Shown: positions 54,869-64,000 of the stretch, in pieces
Layout of the letters: every line of letters starts with the position of its first letter
How positions within the stretch are numbered: the stretch's first letter is position 1
Assembly (NCBI GenBank): GCA_902575835.1
Contig: CACGSX010000002.1
Location: 1 to 64,000, forward strand
DNA length: 64,000 bases
Source of the DNA: an uncultured Pelagibacteraceae bacterium
GTDB lineage: Bacteria > Pseudomonadota > Alphaproteobacteria > Pelagibacterales > Pelagibacteraceae
Direction: 5' to 3'
The notes under the pieces: generated by a model
The model's input: the letters and a program-made list of their open reading frames with translations, nothing else
Told to the model about the DNA's origin: nothing
The model's database searches: none
Position numbers and translations under genes: made by a program

Positions 54869-55861
54869 ATGAATGCCACCATAAATCTGGAAAAACATTT
54901 TCCAGTATTACTAAACGAATTAGTTAGTATTATTTCCCCTCTTTATGGTGGCACATTTATCGATTGCACATTTGGTGCAGGCGGTTATTCAAAAAAGATT
55001 TTAGAGAATAACTTAAATAATATTGTAGCACTAGATAGAGATAATTCTGTCAATAGTATAGCTAATCAATTCCACACAAAGTATAAAAAAAGATTTAAAT
55101 TTTATAACAAAAAATTTTCAGATATCGATCAAATAAAGGAAGATAATATTAAAGCAATTATTTTTGATCTGGGATATTCATTAAATCAGATTTCTGATCT
55201 AAATAGGGGCATATCTTTTAATAGTAAAGGCAAACTAGACATGAGAATGGGATTAAATGATTTTTCTTGTGATGATGTAATTTCAAAAATGAGCCAACAT
55301 AGTCTATATAAAATTTTCAAGTATTTCGGTGATGAAAAATATGCAAAACCAATTTCAAAGAAAATAATACAATTAAGAAAAAATAAAAAAATTAAAACTG
55401 AAAATTTAGTAGAAATCATTGAAGGTATAAAAAAAAAGAAAAGTGGAAAAAATAAATCTACTAAAGTTTTTCAAGCTCTTAGAATTTTTGTAAATAAAGA
55501 GATAACAGAGCTGATATGTGGTTTAATAAAAGCCTATAATATTTTGCCAGTTGGTGGAGCAATAGCAGTTGTTACTTTTCATTCTATCGAGGATAAAATA
55601 GTAAAGTTTTTTTTTAAAGAATACTCAGAAGTAAAAAATTCTTCTAGATATTTACCAAAAAGTATTTCAACTAAAAGGTATTTTAATTTAACCAGAAAAA
55701 AACCAATAGTTCCATCATCCGGTGAGATTAATATTAATCCTCCCTCAAGGTCAGCAAAACTTAGATTTGCATACAAATTAGAGAATGGATGCAACTTTAA
55801 AAGATTTACTAGTAATTTTAAATACTTAAAAGATATAGAAAATTTGAACTTTGATGCATAA
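54869..55861 (+). CDS. rsmH: 16S rRNA (cytosine-1402 N4)-methyltransferase RsmH
   Basis: Methylates C1402 of 16S rRNA. It has 330 residues. FPVLLNELVSII, the SAM loop DCTFGAGGYSKKIL (about 33-46), ALDRDN, FDLGYSLNQI, and AVVTFHSIEDKIVKFFFKE are in order, with PSSGEININPPSRSAKLRFA near the end. Also called mraW. It starts 18 bases after the ftsZ stop, and its own stop overlaps ftsL by 8 bases. Confidence 0.97.
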   Translation: MNATINLEKHFPVLLNELVSIISPLYGGTFIDCTFGAGGYSKKILENNLNNIVALDRDNSVNSIANQFHTKYKKRFKFYNKKFSDIDQIKEDNIKAIIFDLGYSLNQISDLNRGISFNSKGKLDMRMGLNDFSCDDVISKMSQHSLYKIFKYFGDEKYAKPISKKIIQLRKNKKIKTENLVEIIEGIKKKKSGKNKSTKVFQALRIFVNKEITELICGLIKAYNILPVGGAIAVVTFHSIEDKIVKFFFKEYSEVKNSSRYLPKSISTKRYFNLTRKKPIVPSSGEININPPSRSAKLRFAYKLENGCNFKRFTSNFKYLKDIENLNFDA

Positions 55862-56126
55862 AAAATTTCTTTTATTTATCCCAATTATTATTCTTATAAT
55901 TTCAACTGCTTTTACAAAAAATTCGACAAAAAAACTTGATAAACAAATTTTTGAAACTCAAGAAGATATCAGGGCTCTCAATGATATTTATGAGTTAGTT
56001 TTATTTGATTACAACTATCTTACATCACCAAATAAATTAATGGAATATTCTAAAATATATTTTGATAAAGAATTAAAAAAAAAAAAAATTACAGATTTAA
56101 AAATTTTTAAATTTAATAATGAATAA
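55854..56126 (+). CDS. ftsL: FtsL-like cell division protein
   Basis: A 90-residue bitopic membrane protein: one helix at about 5-21, then a coiled-coil of about 40 residues (KLDKQIFETQEDIRALNDIYEL) and a short tail. FtsL is too divergent to recognise by motif, so I rely on size, topology and position between rsmH and ftsI. In other bacteria FtsL joins FtsB and FtsQ to activate FtsWI. The ATG at 55854 overlaps the rsmH stop, and the end overlaps ftsI by 8 bases. Confidence 0.75.
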   Translation: MHKKFLLFIPIIILIISTAFTKNSTKKLDKQIFETQEDIRALNDIYELVLFDYNYLTSPNKLMEYSKIYFDKELKKKKITDLKIFKFNNE

Positions 56127-57750
56127 TATTGACGAAAATTTTAAATTTGAAGAAAATAGATCAAATTTAAAAATATCTTTTGAACGTATATCATTTATTT
56201 TCTTCATCTTTTTTATAATTACAATAATTTTTACGTCTAAAACTATCTATCTAGGATTTAAAAAAACAAACCAAACACAAACTTTAAAAGAAAAAGAAAA
56301 ATATAGAGCATCTATCATGGATAGAAATGGAAATATTATTGCTAAAACAGTGCGTGTGACCAATTTAGGCATAAATCCAAATCAACTAATTAACAAAGAA
56401 AAATTATTAATTTCTTTAAAATTAATATTTCCTGACAAGAATTTTGAAAAGGAAATCAATGGAAAAAAATTTTTTTATGTCAAAAAGAAAATATCTCCAG
56501 CAAAACTAGAAAAAATAAAATTACTGGGAGAAAAATCGTTTAAAGAGGAAGAAAACATTGCTCGTGTTTACCCTAACGGTAATCTTTTCAGTCATATATT
56601 AGGGCAGATTGATACAGATAATAATGGTGTGTCTGGTATAGAAAAATCTTTTGACTATGAATTAACAACTTCAAACAAACCATTAAAACTTTCTTTAGAT
56701 ACTGAAATACAATATTTGGTAAGAGAAGAATTGTTAAAATTTCAAGAAATTTTTAATAGTTATGGAAGTACAGCTATTTTAATGAACGTTAACAGCGGTG
56801 AGATTATATCGTTGGTTTCTATACCAGATTTTGATTTAAATAAAAGAGAAGATATTTCTGATAAAAAATTTATAAACAGATCCACAAAAGGTGTTTATGA
56901 ACTTGGATCAGTTTTTAAAACGTTTACACTGGCTGCTGGACTTCAACAAAATGTTATCCAAGAAGATACCCTTTTTAAAAATCTACCAAAAAAAATAAAA
57001 TGTGCGGGAAGGTCGATCTCTGAATATGATATGGATATTCCATCTAGTCTTACTGCAGAAGAAATATTAATTAGATCTGGAAATATTGGTTCAATTAAAA
57101 TTGCTCAGAAAGTCGGTTTAGAAAATTTTAAAAATTTTCTAGAAAATTTAGATTTATTAAATAAAATACAATTTGATATTGAAGAAGTTGGAAATCCAAT
57201 TCCGTTTAAATGGGGAAAATGTAAATTAGCTACATCAGCATATGGTCATGGTATAACAACCACACCACTTCAACTTGCAAAAGCCTATGCAATAATTGCA
57301 AATGGTGGATATAAAATAAAACCAACTTTGATTAAAAAAGAGAAAAATTTAAAAAGAGGTGAGCAAATAATTACACAAGAAAATTCCAATAAAATTAATG
57401 AAATATTGAGAAAAATTGTAACATCCGAACAGGGCACAGCTAATTTAGCAAATATTGCTGGTTATGAAATTGCTGGAAAAACAGGAACAGCTCAAAAATC
57501 TATAAAGGGTAAATATTCTAAAAAAAAAATAAATACTTTTGCTTCAATTTTTCCAATATCTTCTCCAAAATATGTTTTAATTGTTTTGTTAGATGAGCCA
57601 AAATTGAGTGAAACTTATATTTATGAATATAATGATGGTAAAAAAAGGAAGATAATAGGTACACCTTTTAATACTGCTGGCTGGACTTCTGTTGAGGTTG
57701 CCAAAAATATAATTGAAAAAATCGGGCCTATTTTAGCCATAAAATATTAA
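56119..57750 (+). CDS. ftsI: Peptidoglycan transpeptidase FtsI (PBP3)
   Basis: Division-specific class B penicillin-binding protein, 543 residues. One N-terminal membrane helix (about 24-46), a dimerisation domain with RASIMDRNGNIIAKT, and the transpeptidase domain with SxxK in ELGSVFKTFTLAAG, SGN in RSGNIGSIKIA, and KTGT in AGKTGTAQKS. It cross-links septal wall with FtsW, encoded further on. Length is slightly below average. Overlaps ftsL by 8 bases. Confidence 0.97.
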   Translation: MNNIDENFKFEENRSNLKISFERISFIFFIFFIITIIFTSKTIYLGFKKTNQTQTLKEKEKYRASIMDRNGNIIAKTVRVTNLGINPNQLINKEKLLISLKLIFPDKNFEKEINGKKFFYVKKKISPAKLEKIKLLGEKSFKEEENIARVYPNGNLFSHILGQIDTDNNGVSGIEKSFDYELTTSNKPLKLSLDTEIQYLVREELLKFQEIFNSYGSTAILMNVNSGEIISLVSIPDFDLNKREDISDKKFINRSTKGVYELGSVFKTFTLAAGLQQNVIQEDTLFKNLPKKIKCAGRSISEYDMDIPSSLTAEEILIRSGNIGSIKIAQKVGLENFKNFLENLDLLNKIQFDIEEVGNPIPFKWGKCKLATSAYGHGITTTPLQLAKAYAIIANGGYKIKPTLIKKEKNLKRGEQIITQENSNKINEILRKIVTSEQGTANLANIAGYEIAGKTGTAQKSIKGKYSKKKINTFASIFPISSPKYVLIVLLDEPKLSETYIYEYNDGKKRKIIGTPFNTAGWTSVEVAKNIIEKIGPILAIKY

Positions 57751-57761
57751 GAAATTTTATA

Positions 57762-60590
57762 ATGATATTAAAAAGCTTTTTTAAAAATCTTAAAAAAGAT
57801 TTTAATAATAAAAGTTTTGATGGATTTGAATTTAATTCAAAAAAAATAAAAAAAAATTATATATTTTTTGCAATACAGGGTAGTAAATTTAATGGAAATA
57901 ATTTCATAAATGATGCCATTAAAAGAGGAGCCCGAATAATTGTATCAAATAAATTTAAAACTGGAGTCAATAAAGGTGTATTGTATATAAAAGTAAGCGA
58001 TCCTAGATTAGCCTTATCAAGTTTTGCAAATAAATATTATAATAAAAAACCAAATAATATAATTGCTGTAACTGGTACAAACGGTAAATCGTCTATAGTC
58101 AATTTTTATTACCAGATATTAAAACTTAATAAAAAAAAAGTAGCCTCAATTGGAACTTTAGGCGTCAAATCGAATGGTGTTAGCTTAAAACTTAACAATA
58201 CAACTGCTGATGCTATTACAATTAATAAAATACTTGCAAATTTAAAGAAAAAAAAAATTGAAAATGTAATTTTAGAAGCATCAAGTCATGGCCTTCATCA
58301 AAAAAGATTACATGGTATTAAATTTAGCACATCTATATTCACTAATTTAAGCAGAGATCATTTAGATTATCACAAAAATTACAAAAATTATTTTAATTCA
58401 AAATTAATTTTATTTAATGAGTTGACAAATAAAAATGGAAATTTGATATATGATAATGATTTAAAATATTCACAAATTTTTAAAAAAATAGCGATAAGAA
58501 AAAAATTAAATTTATTAAATATTGGTACATCAGATAGTCATTTAAAAATTAATTCAATTAAAATTTTAAATAACTACCAACATATAAAGTTTACTTTTCA
58601 AAATAAAGAATACCAATTTAAAACAAGCCTAATTGGAAAAATACAAATTAAGAATTTGATGATGGCTATTGCAGCAGCAATTAAAAGTAATCTAAAAATT
58701 GATGATATTGTTAAAAAGCTTAAGTATATTAAACCCGCAAAAGGAAGGCTCGAGATAATCGGAACAACCAAAGATAAATCAATTTTTATTTTAGACTATG
58801 CTCATACTCCAGAGGCTCTTAAAACAAGTATAGAAAATATTAAAGAACAGTTTGGTTTAAGAAAAATTAATATTGTATTTGGATGTGGTGGTGAAAGAGA
58901 TAAAGAAAAAAGACCAATAATGGGCAAAATTGCTAACAAACTATGTAATTATATTTATCTTACAGACGATAATCCTAGAAGTGAAAATCCAGAAAATATC
59001 AGAGCAAGTATTAAGAAATCAATTTTACCATCTAAAATGATTGAAATACCATCGAGAAAATTAGCTATAAAAAAAGCAATTTTAAATAGTAAGTCTGATG
59101 AGGTTTTAATTATTGCAGGAAAGGGACATGAAAACACTCAAGAATATATTAAAAAAAATAAATTTTCTGACAAAGATAATATAAAAAAATCAATAATTTT
59201 AAAAAATAGAATTTTATCAAATGATTGGAAATTAAATATACTTAGAGAAATTATAAATAACAAAAAATTAAATAGAATAAAAAATTTAAAAATTAGCACT
59301 AATTCGAAAGAACAAAATAAAGATAAAATTTTCCTTGGAATTAAGGGGAAATCTTTTAATGGAAATGATTTTGCAGACGAAGCTCTAAAAAATGGAGCAA
59401 AATTAGCAATACTTCAAAATAACAAAAATGATAGTAAAAAAAAGATTAATGTTAAAAGTACTCTAGAATTATTAATTAAATTTTCACAAAAGATAAGAAT
59501 TTCTTCAAATGCATCTCAAATTGCAATTACAGGATCTTCTGGCAAAACTTCGCTGAAAGAATTGTTAGGACAATGTCTTCAAAAAAATTATTCCACAATA
59601 TTTTCAAAAAATTCATTCAATAATAAATTTGGTTTACCGATTTCATTAATAAATTTAGATAAGGATACGACTTATGGAATATTTGAAATTGGGATGGATA
59701 AAAAGGGAGAAATAGACTATTTATCAAAAATAATTAAACCAGACGTTGGAGTTATTACAAATATTAGCTATGCGCACGCCGAAAATTTTAAATCTTTATT
59801 GGATATAGCTAAAGCCAAATCAGAGATTATTTTCAACATAAGAAAAAATGGAACAATTGTATTGAATAAAGATGATAAATTTTTTGATTTTTTTTCAAAT
59901 TTGGCGAACAAAAACAATTTAAATATCATTTCTTTTGGTAAACATAAAAATTCTAATATTAGATTATCTAAATTAAAAAAATCTACGAAATCTTATATCA
60001 TTTACATTGACGTAGATTCTAAAACTTTTAATTTTAAAATTAAAAATAACTTATTACCATATTTGGATAATATATTGGCCTCCATAGCAGTTTGTAAAAG
60101 TTTAAATATCATTGATAAAATAAAAAGTAACTTTTTTTCTAATTATAAAATACCAAGTGGTAGAGGAAATATCAAAAAATTCAATGTCGGCTCTAAAACA
60201 GTTAATATAATAGATGAAAGTTATAACTCAAATCCATCATCTCTTAATTTCTCAATTAAGAAATTTGATAATTTAAGAGTAAATCCAAATAAAAAATTTA
60301 TGCTACTAGGTGACATGTTAGAATTAGGAAAATTTTCAAAAAAACTTCATATTAAGGCTGCAAAAGATATCAATAAGGCAAAGTTCAAAAAGCTGTTTGT
60401 TTATGGGAATTATATCACAGAAACATTTAACAAAATTAGAACACAAAAAAGAGGAAAAATACTTAAATCAACTAGTGAAATTTTTAATATAATAAAAAAT
60501 GATTTAAATAATGGTGATTTTTTAATGATAAAGGGCTCAAATTCTACAGGACTAAATCAAATAACCAAACAAATTGGATCAAAATCTTAA
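57762..60590 (+). CDS. murE/murF: MurE-MurF fusion ligase
   Basis: Single 942-residue frame with two complete Mur ligases. Residues 1 to about 483 are MurE: ATP loop TGTNGKSS (near 104-111), TTAD, EASSHGLHQKR, FGCGGERDKEKRP and the meso-diaminopimelate motif DDNPRSENP (about 402-410). Residues about 485-942 are MurF: FLGIKGKSFNGNDF, ATP loop TGSSGKTS (about 590-597), EIGMDKKGEI, NISYAHAENF, DESYNSNPSS and LLGDMLELG. It adds diaminopimelate and then D-Ala-D-Ala to UDP-MurNAc-peptide. No stop or restart lies at the junction. It ends with one base overlapping mraY. Confidence 0.96.
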   Translation: MILKSFFKNLKKDFNNKSFDGFEFNSKKIKKNYIFFAIQGSKFNGNNFINDAIKRGARIIVSNKFKTGVNKGVLYIKVSDPRLALSSFANKYYNKKPNNIIAVTGTNGKSSIVNFYYQILKLNKKKVASIGTLGVKSNGVSLKLNNTTADAITINKILANLKKKKIENVILEASSHGLHQKRLHGIKFSTSIFTNLSRDHLDYHKNYKNYFNSKLILFNELTNKNGNLIYDNDLKYSQIFKKIAIRKKLNLLNIGTSDSHLKINSIKILNNYQHIKFTFQNKEYQFKTSLIGKIQIKNLMMAIAAAIKSNLKIDDIVKKLKYIKPAKGRLEIIGTTKDKSIFILDYAHTPEALKTSIENIKEQFGLRKINIVFGCGGERDKEKRPIMGKIANKLCNYIYLTDDNPRSENPENIRASIKKSILPSKMIEIPSRKLAIKKAILNSKSDEVLIIAGKGHENTQEYIKKNKFSDKDNIKKSIILKNRILSNDWKLNILREIINNKKLNRIKNLKISTNSKEQNKDKIFLGIKGKSFNGNDFADEALKNGAKLAILQNNKNDSKKKINVKSTLELLIKFSQKIRISSNASQIAITGSSGKTSLKELLGQCLQKNYSTIFSKNSFNNKFGLPISLINLDKDTTYGIFEIGMDKKGEIDYLSKIIKPDVGVITNISYAHAENFKSLLDIAKAKSEIIFNIRKNGTIVLNKDDKFFDFFSNLANKNNLNIISFGKHKNSNIRLSKLKKSTKSYIIYIDVDSKTFNFKIKNNLLPYLDNILASIAVCKSLNIIDKIKSNFFSNYKIPSGRGNIKKFNVGSKTVNIIDESYNSNPSSLNFSIKKFDNLRVNPNKKFMLLGDMLELGKFSKKLHIKAAKDINKAKFKKLFVYGNYITETFNKIRTQKRGKILKSTSEIFNIIKNDLNNGDFLMIKGSNSTGLNQITKQIGSKS

Positions 60591-61675
60591 TGTTGTTTGA
60601 ACTTTTTTCAATACTAGTAGATCAATTTAGTTTTTTGAATGTTTTTAAATATTTAACAGTAAGAACCGGTCTTTCTATGTTTACAGCTATGGTTGTTGTT
60701 TTTTTAGTTGGAAACCCATTAATTAATTTTTTTTCTTCAAAACAGATCCATAATCCAATCAGAGAAGATGGACCTAGAGATCATATAATTAGAAAAATTG
60801 GAACACCTACAATGGGAGGACTAATAATATTACTAGGTGTTTTTTCAGGAGTACTGTTATGGGGTGACTTATCAAATCCTTACAATTGGTTTTTAATATT
60901 TATTGCAGCTTCTTTTGGATTATTGGGAGCTTATGACGATTATAAAAAAATAAAGTTAAAAAGTTCGAATGGAATTTCTTCTAAACTAAAAATCTCTCTA
61001 CAAATTATTTTAGCTTTGATTGGTATATTTATACTTTATATCACAAGTGATTCTGATCAAATAAACAATCTATATTTTCCTTTTTTCAAAAACTTAGTCA
61101 TCAATCTTGGCTGGTTTTTTATACCTTTTTATATGTTCATATTAGTTGGAGCTTCAAATGCTGTTAATTTAACAGATGGTTTAGATGGATTAGCAACAGT
61201 TCCTGTTATGTTAGTTGCCGCTTGTTTTGCATTTATTAGTTACGTCTCTGGTAACATAATTTTTTCTGATTATCTTCAGATCGCATATATAGAGGGTGTG
61301 GGAGAAGCTTCGATTTTTTGTGGATCAATAATTGGGGCTTGTTTAGGTTTTTTATGGTTTAATGCACCACCGGCAAAAATTTTTATGGGAGATACTGGAT
61401 CTTTATCATTAGGTGGTTCACTGGGAGCGGTTGGTATAATAACTAAGCACGAAATCGTGTTAGCAATAACAGGCGGATTGTTTGTTTTAGAAGCTGTTTC
61501 TGTAATAGTTCAAGTTATTTCCTATAAATTAACAGGTAAAAGAATATTTAAAATGGCTCCAATACACCATCATTTTGAAAAAAAAGGATGGCCAGAGTCA
61601 ACGGTTGTAATTAGATTTTGGATAATTTCTATTATTCTAGCGATGATTGGATTAGCAACTTTGAAACTTAGATAA
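60590..61675 (+). CDS. mraY: Phospho-N-acetylmuramoyl-pentapeptide transferase
   Basis: Makes lipid I from UDP-MurNAc-pentapeptide and undecaprenyl phosphate. It has 361 residues and about ten helices. Motifs are REDGPRDHIIRKIGTPTMGG, GAYDDYKKIK (catalytic Asp pair), NLTDGLDGLA, FMGDTGSLSLGG and the histidine motif PIHHHFEKKGW. One-base overlap with murE/F before and murD after. Confidence 0.98.
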   Translation: MLFELFSILVDQFSFLNVFKYLTVRTGLSMFTAMVVVFLVGNPLINFFSSKQIHNPIREDGPRDHIIRKIGTPTMGGLIILLGVFSGVLLWGDLSNPYNWFLIFIAASFGLLGAYDDYKKIKLKSSNGISSKLKISLQIILALIGIFILYITSDSDQINNLYFPFFKNLVINLGWFFIPFYMFILVGASNAVNLTDGLDGLATVPVMLVAACFAFISYVSGNIIFSDYLQIAYIEGVGEASIFCGSIIGACLGFLWFNAPPAKIFMGDTGSLSLGGSLGAVGIITKHEIVLAITGGLFVLEAVSVIVQVISYKLTGKRIFKMAPIHHHFEKKGWPESTVVIRFWIISIILAMIGLATLKLR

Positions 61676-62886
61676 TGAAATTAAAAAATGAAACGCTAAG
61701 TAAGAATTTTTTAATTTATGGCTTTGGAAAATCTGGAATTTCATCATTTAAATATTTAAAAAAGGAAAATAGGTGTTTTATTTTTGATTATATAGTTATA
61801 AGTCCTGGTATTAATATAAATAGATGCCAGTTATCAAATTATTTAAAAAAGAACAAAAAAAAAGTTATTACTGATTTTGATATATTTTATAAATTTAACC
61901 CTGAAGTTTTAACAATTACGATTACTGGTACGAACGGAAAGTCAACCACAAGTAAGTTGCTTTATGATATTTTAAAGAAACACCATTATGATACTAGGCT
62001 AACTGGAAATATTGGAAATCCTATTTTAGAGGAAAAAAGAGTTACCAAAAATACTATCTTTGTTATTGAGGCTTCTTCTTATCAGCTGGCTTATAGTAAA
62101 TATTTCAAATCAAAATTTTCTATAATCATTAATATTTCCCCAGATCATTTAGAAAGGCATAATACAATGAAAAATTATGTATTATCAAAATTAAAATGTG
62201 TAATAAGACAAAACGAAAATGATGTAGCAATAATAACAAACACTAATTTATTGAAAGACTTATTAAGAACTAAAAATATAAAATCCAAAATAATATATGT
62301 AAGTAAAAATAAGTATGAATATTTAAAAAATAAATTAAGTAATGACAATTTTAAAAATTCAACAAATTTTCAAAATTTGAATTTTTTATTTGAGCTATCG
62401 AAACATATGAAACTTAATTTAAAAACTGTAATAAAAACTATTAATAAATTTAAACCTTTGAAATTTAGACAGGAAGTGATCCATCAATCAAAATATTTAA
62501 AAATAATAAACGACTCTAAGTCAACTACATTATCTTCTACTGTTCCATTTTTAGAATCTAATGAAAAAATTGTATGGATCTTGGGAGGATTATTTAAAAA
62601 GGGTGACAAATTTAATTTAAATAAAAAGTATTTTAAAAATTTAGACGCATATATTTATGGAAAAGATAGAAAAGTTTTCCTCAAACTATTTAGAGGTAAA
62701 ATTAAAGTTAATCTATCAAAAGATCTTAGAAATACTCTTAAATTAATTCCAAACCTTAAGGATATAAAAACAAAAGTTACAGTTTTATTTAGCCCATCAG
62801 CCGCATCATTTGATCAATACAAAAATTTTGAAGAAAGAGGTAGACAATTCAATATGTTAATTAAAAGATATTTACCAATTGAATGA
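61675..62886 (+). CDS. murD: UDP-MurNAc-L-alanine:D-glutamate ligase, internally shortened
   Basis: Adds D-glutamate to UDP-MurNAc-Ala. It has 403 residues; the family is usually 430-460. The N-terminal domain starts well (YGFGKSGISSFKYLKK, 15-30) but then goes from IFD38 straight to YIVISPGIN, so about 30 residues of the uridine-binding Rossmann fold are missing compared with E. coli MurD. The central ATP loop TGTNGKST (about 83-90), EASSYQLA, NISPDHLERH and C-terminal NDSKSTTLSST, WILGG and LFSPSAASFDQYKNFEERG are intact. One-base overlap with mraY. Confidence 0.93.
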   Translation: MKLKNETLSKNFLIYGFGKSGISSFKYLKKENRCFIFDYIVISPGININRCQLSNYLKKNKKKVITDFDIFYKFNPEVLTITITGTNGKSTTSKLLYDILKKHHYDTRLTGNIGNPILEEKRVTKNTIFVIEASSYQLAYSKYFKSKFSIIINISPDHLERHNTMKNYVLSKLKCVIRQNENDVAIITNTNLLKDLLRTKNIKSKIIYVSKNKYEYLKNKLSNDNFKNSTNFQNLNFLFELSKHMKLNLKTVIKTINKFKPLKFRQEVIHQSKYLKIINDSKSTTLSSTVPFLESNEKIVWILGGLFKKGDKFNLNKKYFKNLDAYIYGKDRKVFLKLFRGKIKVNLSKDLRNTLKLIPNLKDIKTKVTVLFSPSAASFDQYKNFEERGRQFNMLIKRYLPIE

Positions 62887-63992
62887 ATAAATATTTTGAC
62901 ACATTTTATGATTGGTGGAAAAACATCGATAAAACAATTTTTTTGATAATAAGTCTATTATTTTCACTAGGATTGTTCTTCTCTTTAGTTTCAACTTCAA
63001 TAATCGCTTCAGATAAACTAAACACAAATTCTTACTATTTTTTTTTAAAACATTTAATTTTTGTTTTCATAGGAATATTTTTAATTTTATTTTTATCTCT
63101 ACTAGATCAAAAAATTTTAATTAGGTTATCAGTCGTATTATTTGTTATCACATTTATTAGTTTATTCTTAGTTCCCTTAATAGGAGTGGAGGTCAAAGGG
63201 TCAAAGAGATGGTTGGACATTGGCTCATTACCTAGGTTTCAGCCTATTGAAACTTTAAAACCTTTTTTTGTTATTGTTATTTCACTAATAATTTCATTAG
63301 AAAAAAAAAACCTTTATATAAAATATCTCTTTAGTTCAGTCATTTTAGTGCCAATTATAATTTTACTCTTATCTCAACCAGACTTAGGACAAACATTATT
63401 AATAATATCTGTTTGGCTTGCCATTATCTTTGTTTCAGGAATAAATTTATTACTTTTCACAATTTCATTATTAGCTGTGGGTTCATTAACTCTATTTTTA
63501 GTCTTTTTGGTACCAAAGTTTGAATACATAAGAATAAGATTAATGTCATTTCTAGATAATTCTATCGGTAATAATTACCAGGCTGATAAAGCAAGCGATG
63601 CAATATCCAGCGGAAGTTTTTTCGGAAAAGGAATAGGTGAAGGAACTTTAAATTCAAGAATACCAGAAGCACATACAGATTATATAATTTCTGTAATTGC
63701 AGAAGAATTTGGAGTAATTATCTTAATAGGTATAATATTACTTTATTTAATATTATCTTATAGAGTTTTAAAAAAAATAAATTTTACAACAAATAATTAT
63801 TTTAAACTTATATTAGTTGGAAGTATTTCAATAATACTATTGCAAACTTTTATTCATATTGGTGTAAATATAAGAATGCTTCCTACTACAGGCATGACTA
63901 TGCCATTTATTAGTTATGGTGGTTCTTCAATAGTTGGAACATCAATTTTAACTGGAATAATATTAAATTTGACGAAGAGAAAATTAAATTAG
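62883..63992 (+). CDS. ftsW: Septal peptidoglycan glycosyltransferase FtsW
   Basis: SEDS-family polymerase acting with FtsI at the septum. It has 369 residues and about ten helices. Characteristic segments are GSKRWLDIGSLPRFQPIETLKP, LLSQPDLGQTLLI, GNNYQADKASDAISSGSFFGKGIGEG, PEAHTDYIISVIAEEFG and TGMTMPFISYGGSSIV. It overlaps murD by 4 bases. RodA is the alternative but the cluster position settles it. Confidence 0.97.
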   Translation: MNKYFDTFYDWWKNIDKTIFLIISLLFSLGLFFSLVSTSIIASDKLNTNSYYFFLKHLIFVFIGIFLILFLSLLDQKILIRLSVVLFVITFISLFLVPLIGVEVKGSKRWLDIGSLPRFQPIETLKPFFVIVISLIISLEKKNLYIKYLFSSVILVPIIILLLSQPDLGQTLLIISVWLAIIFVSGINLLLFTISLLAVGSLTLFLVFLVPKFEYIRIRLMSFLDNSIGNNYQADKASDAISSGSFFGKGIGEGTLNSRIPEAHTDYIISVIAEEFGVIILIGIILLYLILSYRVLKKINFTTNNYFKLILVGSISIILLQTFIHIGVNIRMLPTTGMTMPFISYGGSSIVGTSILTGIILNLTKRKLN

Positions 63993-63993
63993 T

Positions 63994-64000
63994 ATGAAAA
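63994..64000 (+). CDS. Start of a further gene, probably murG (7 bases)
   Basis: An ATG begins 1 base after the ftsW stop and runs AAA A to the edge. Seven bases cannot identify a gene. The dcw order after ftsW is normally murG, so that is the expectation by position only. Confidence 0.3.

Noticed and set aside
1-64000. Mobile elements, CRISPR arrays, prophage or toxin-antitoxin loci
   Set aside because: No transposase, integrase, regular repeat-spacer array or phage gene was found; every sizeable frame is accounted for by a chromosomal gene.

Overview
The window reads as a chromosome segment of a streamlined, strongly AT-rich alphaproteobacterium, most likely of the SAR11/Pelagibacterales type. 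Supporting points are a split F0 operon with both b and b' subunits and no F1 genes beside it, a CcrM-type GANTC methyltransferase next to rnhB, a fbcF-B-C style bc1 operon, an ELM1-family protein, a MarR/OmpR/EnvZ-type regulatory block beside ilvE, and very short or negative gene spacing throughout. The species is not determined. No insertion sequence, prophage, CRISPR array or obvious foreign island was seen, and no stretch above about 300 bases lacks a gene.

Layout. 1-5738 (minus): dciA-like, a DsbA-like protein, smc, then atpI/Z, atpB, atpE, atpF' and atpF (running off the left edge). 5739-7852 (plus): mutY and a flavin monooxygenase. 7849-10300 (minus): uracil-DNA glycosylase, rnhB and ccrM. 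10311-14215 (plus): a TPR protein, ispE, tRNA-Gln and the CCA-adding enzyme. 14212-15993 (minus): trmL, hemF, greA. 16054-18628 (plus): the bc1 complex petABC. 18605-24519 (minus): lgt, a MidA-like methyltransferase, pgeF, prs, rplY, pth, ychF. 24568-28133: ubiK, then histidine kinase, response regulator and MarR regulator on minus, with ilvE diverging on plus. 28130-35002 (minus): uvrB, a pteridine-reductase-like SDR, a hydrolase, folB, uvrC and pgsA. 35039-40265: aspC, psiE, a reductase, trxB, ELM1 and a 2OG oxygenase. 40268-44663 (minus): carA-carB. 44785-49123 (plus): yqeY-dnaG-rpoD followed by tRNA-Val(GAC) and a CAU tRNA. 49200-52399: small envelope genes, mlaC/mlaA and an amidase. 52446-52810: RNase P RNA. 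52934 to the right edge (plus): a division and cell wall (dcw) cluster, mraZ-ftsZ-rsmH-ftsL-ftsI-murE/F-mraY-murD-ftsW and the first bases of a further gene.

Functionally the window is housekeeping: respiration (bc1, F0), DNA replication and repair (dnaG, uvrB, uvrC, mutY, UDG, rnhB, smc), cell-cycle methylation (ccrM), translation support (pth, trmL, cca, rplY, tRNAs, rnpB), lipid and envelope upkeep (pgsA, lgt, mlaAC) and peptidoglycan/division. I see no clearly new multi-gene system. The points worth a second look are variations on core machinery: a promoter-embedded inverted pair of GANTC sites in front of ccrM, MraZ-type repeats over the mraZ promoter, ftsZ inserted between mraZ and rsmH, a MurE-MurF fusion, a MurD missing about 30 residues of its nucleotide-binding domain, an SMC with no recognisable hinge, a DnaG with three of four zinc ligands replaced, and a tRNA-Val with an abnormal T-loop whose first base is the last base of the rpoD stop codon.
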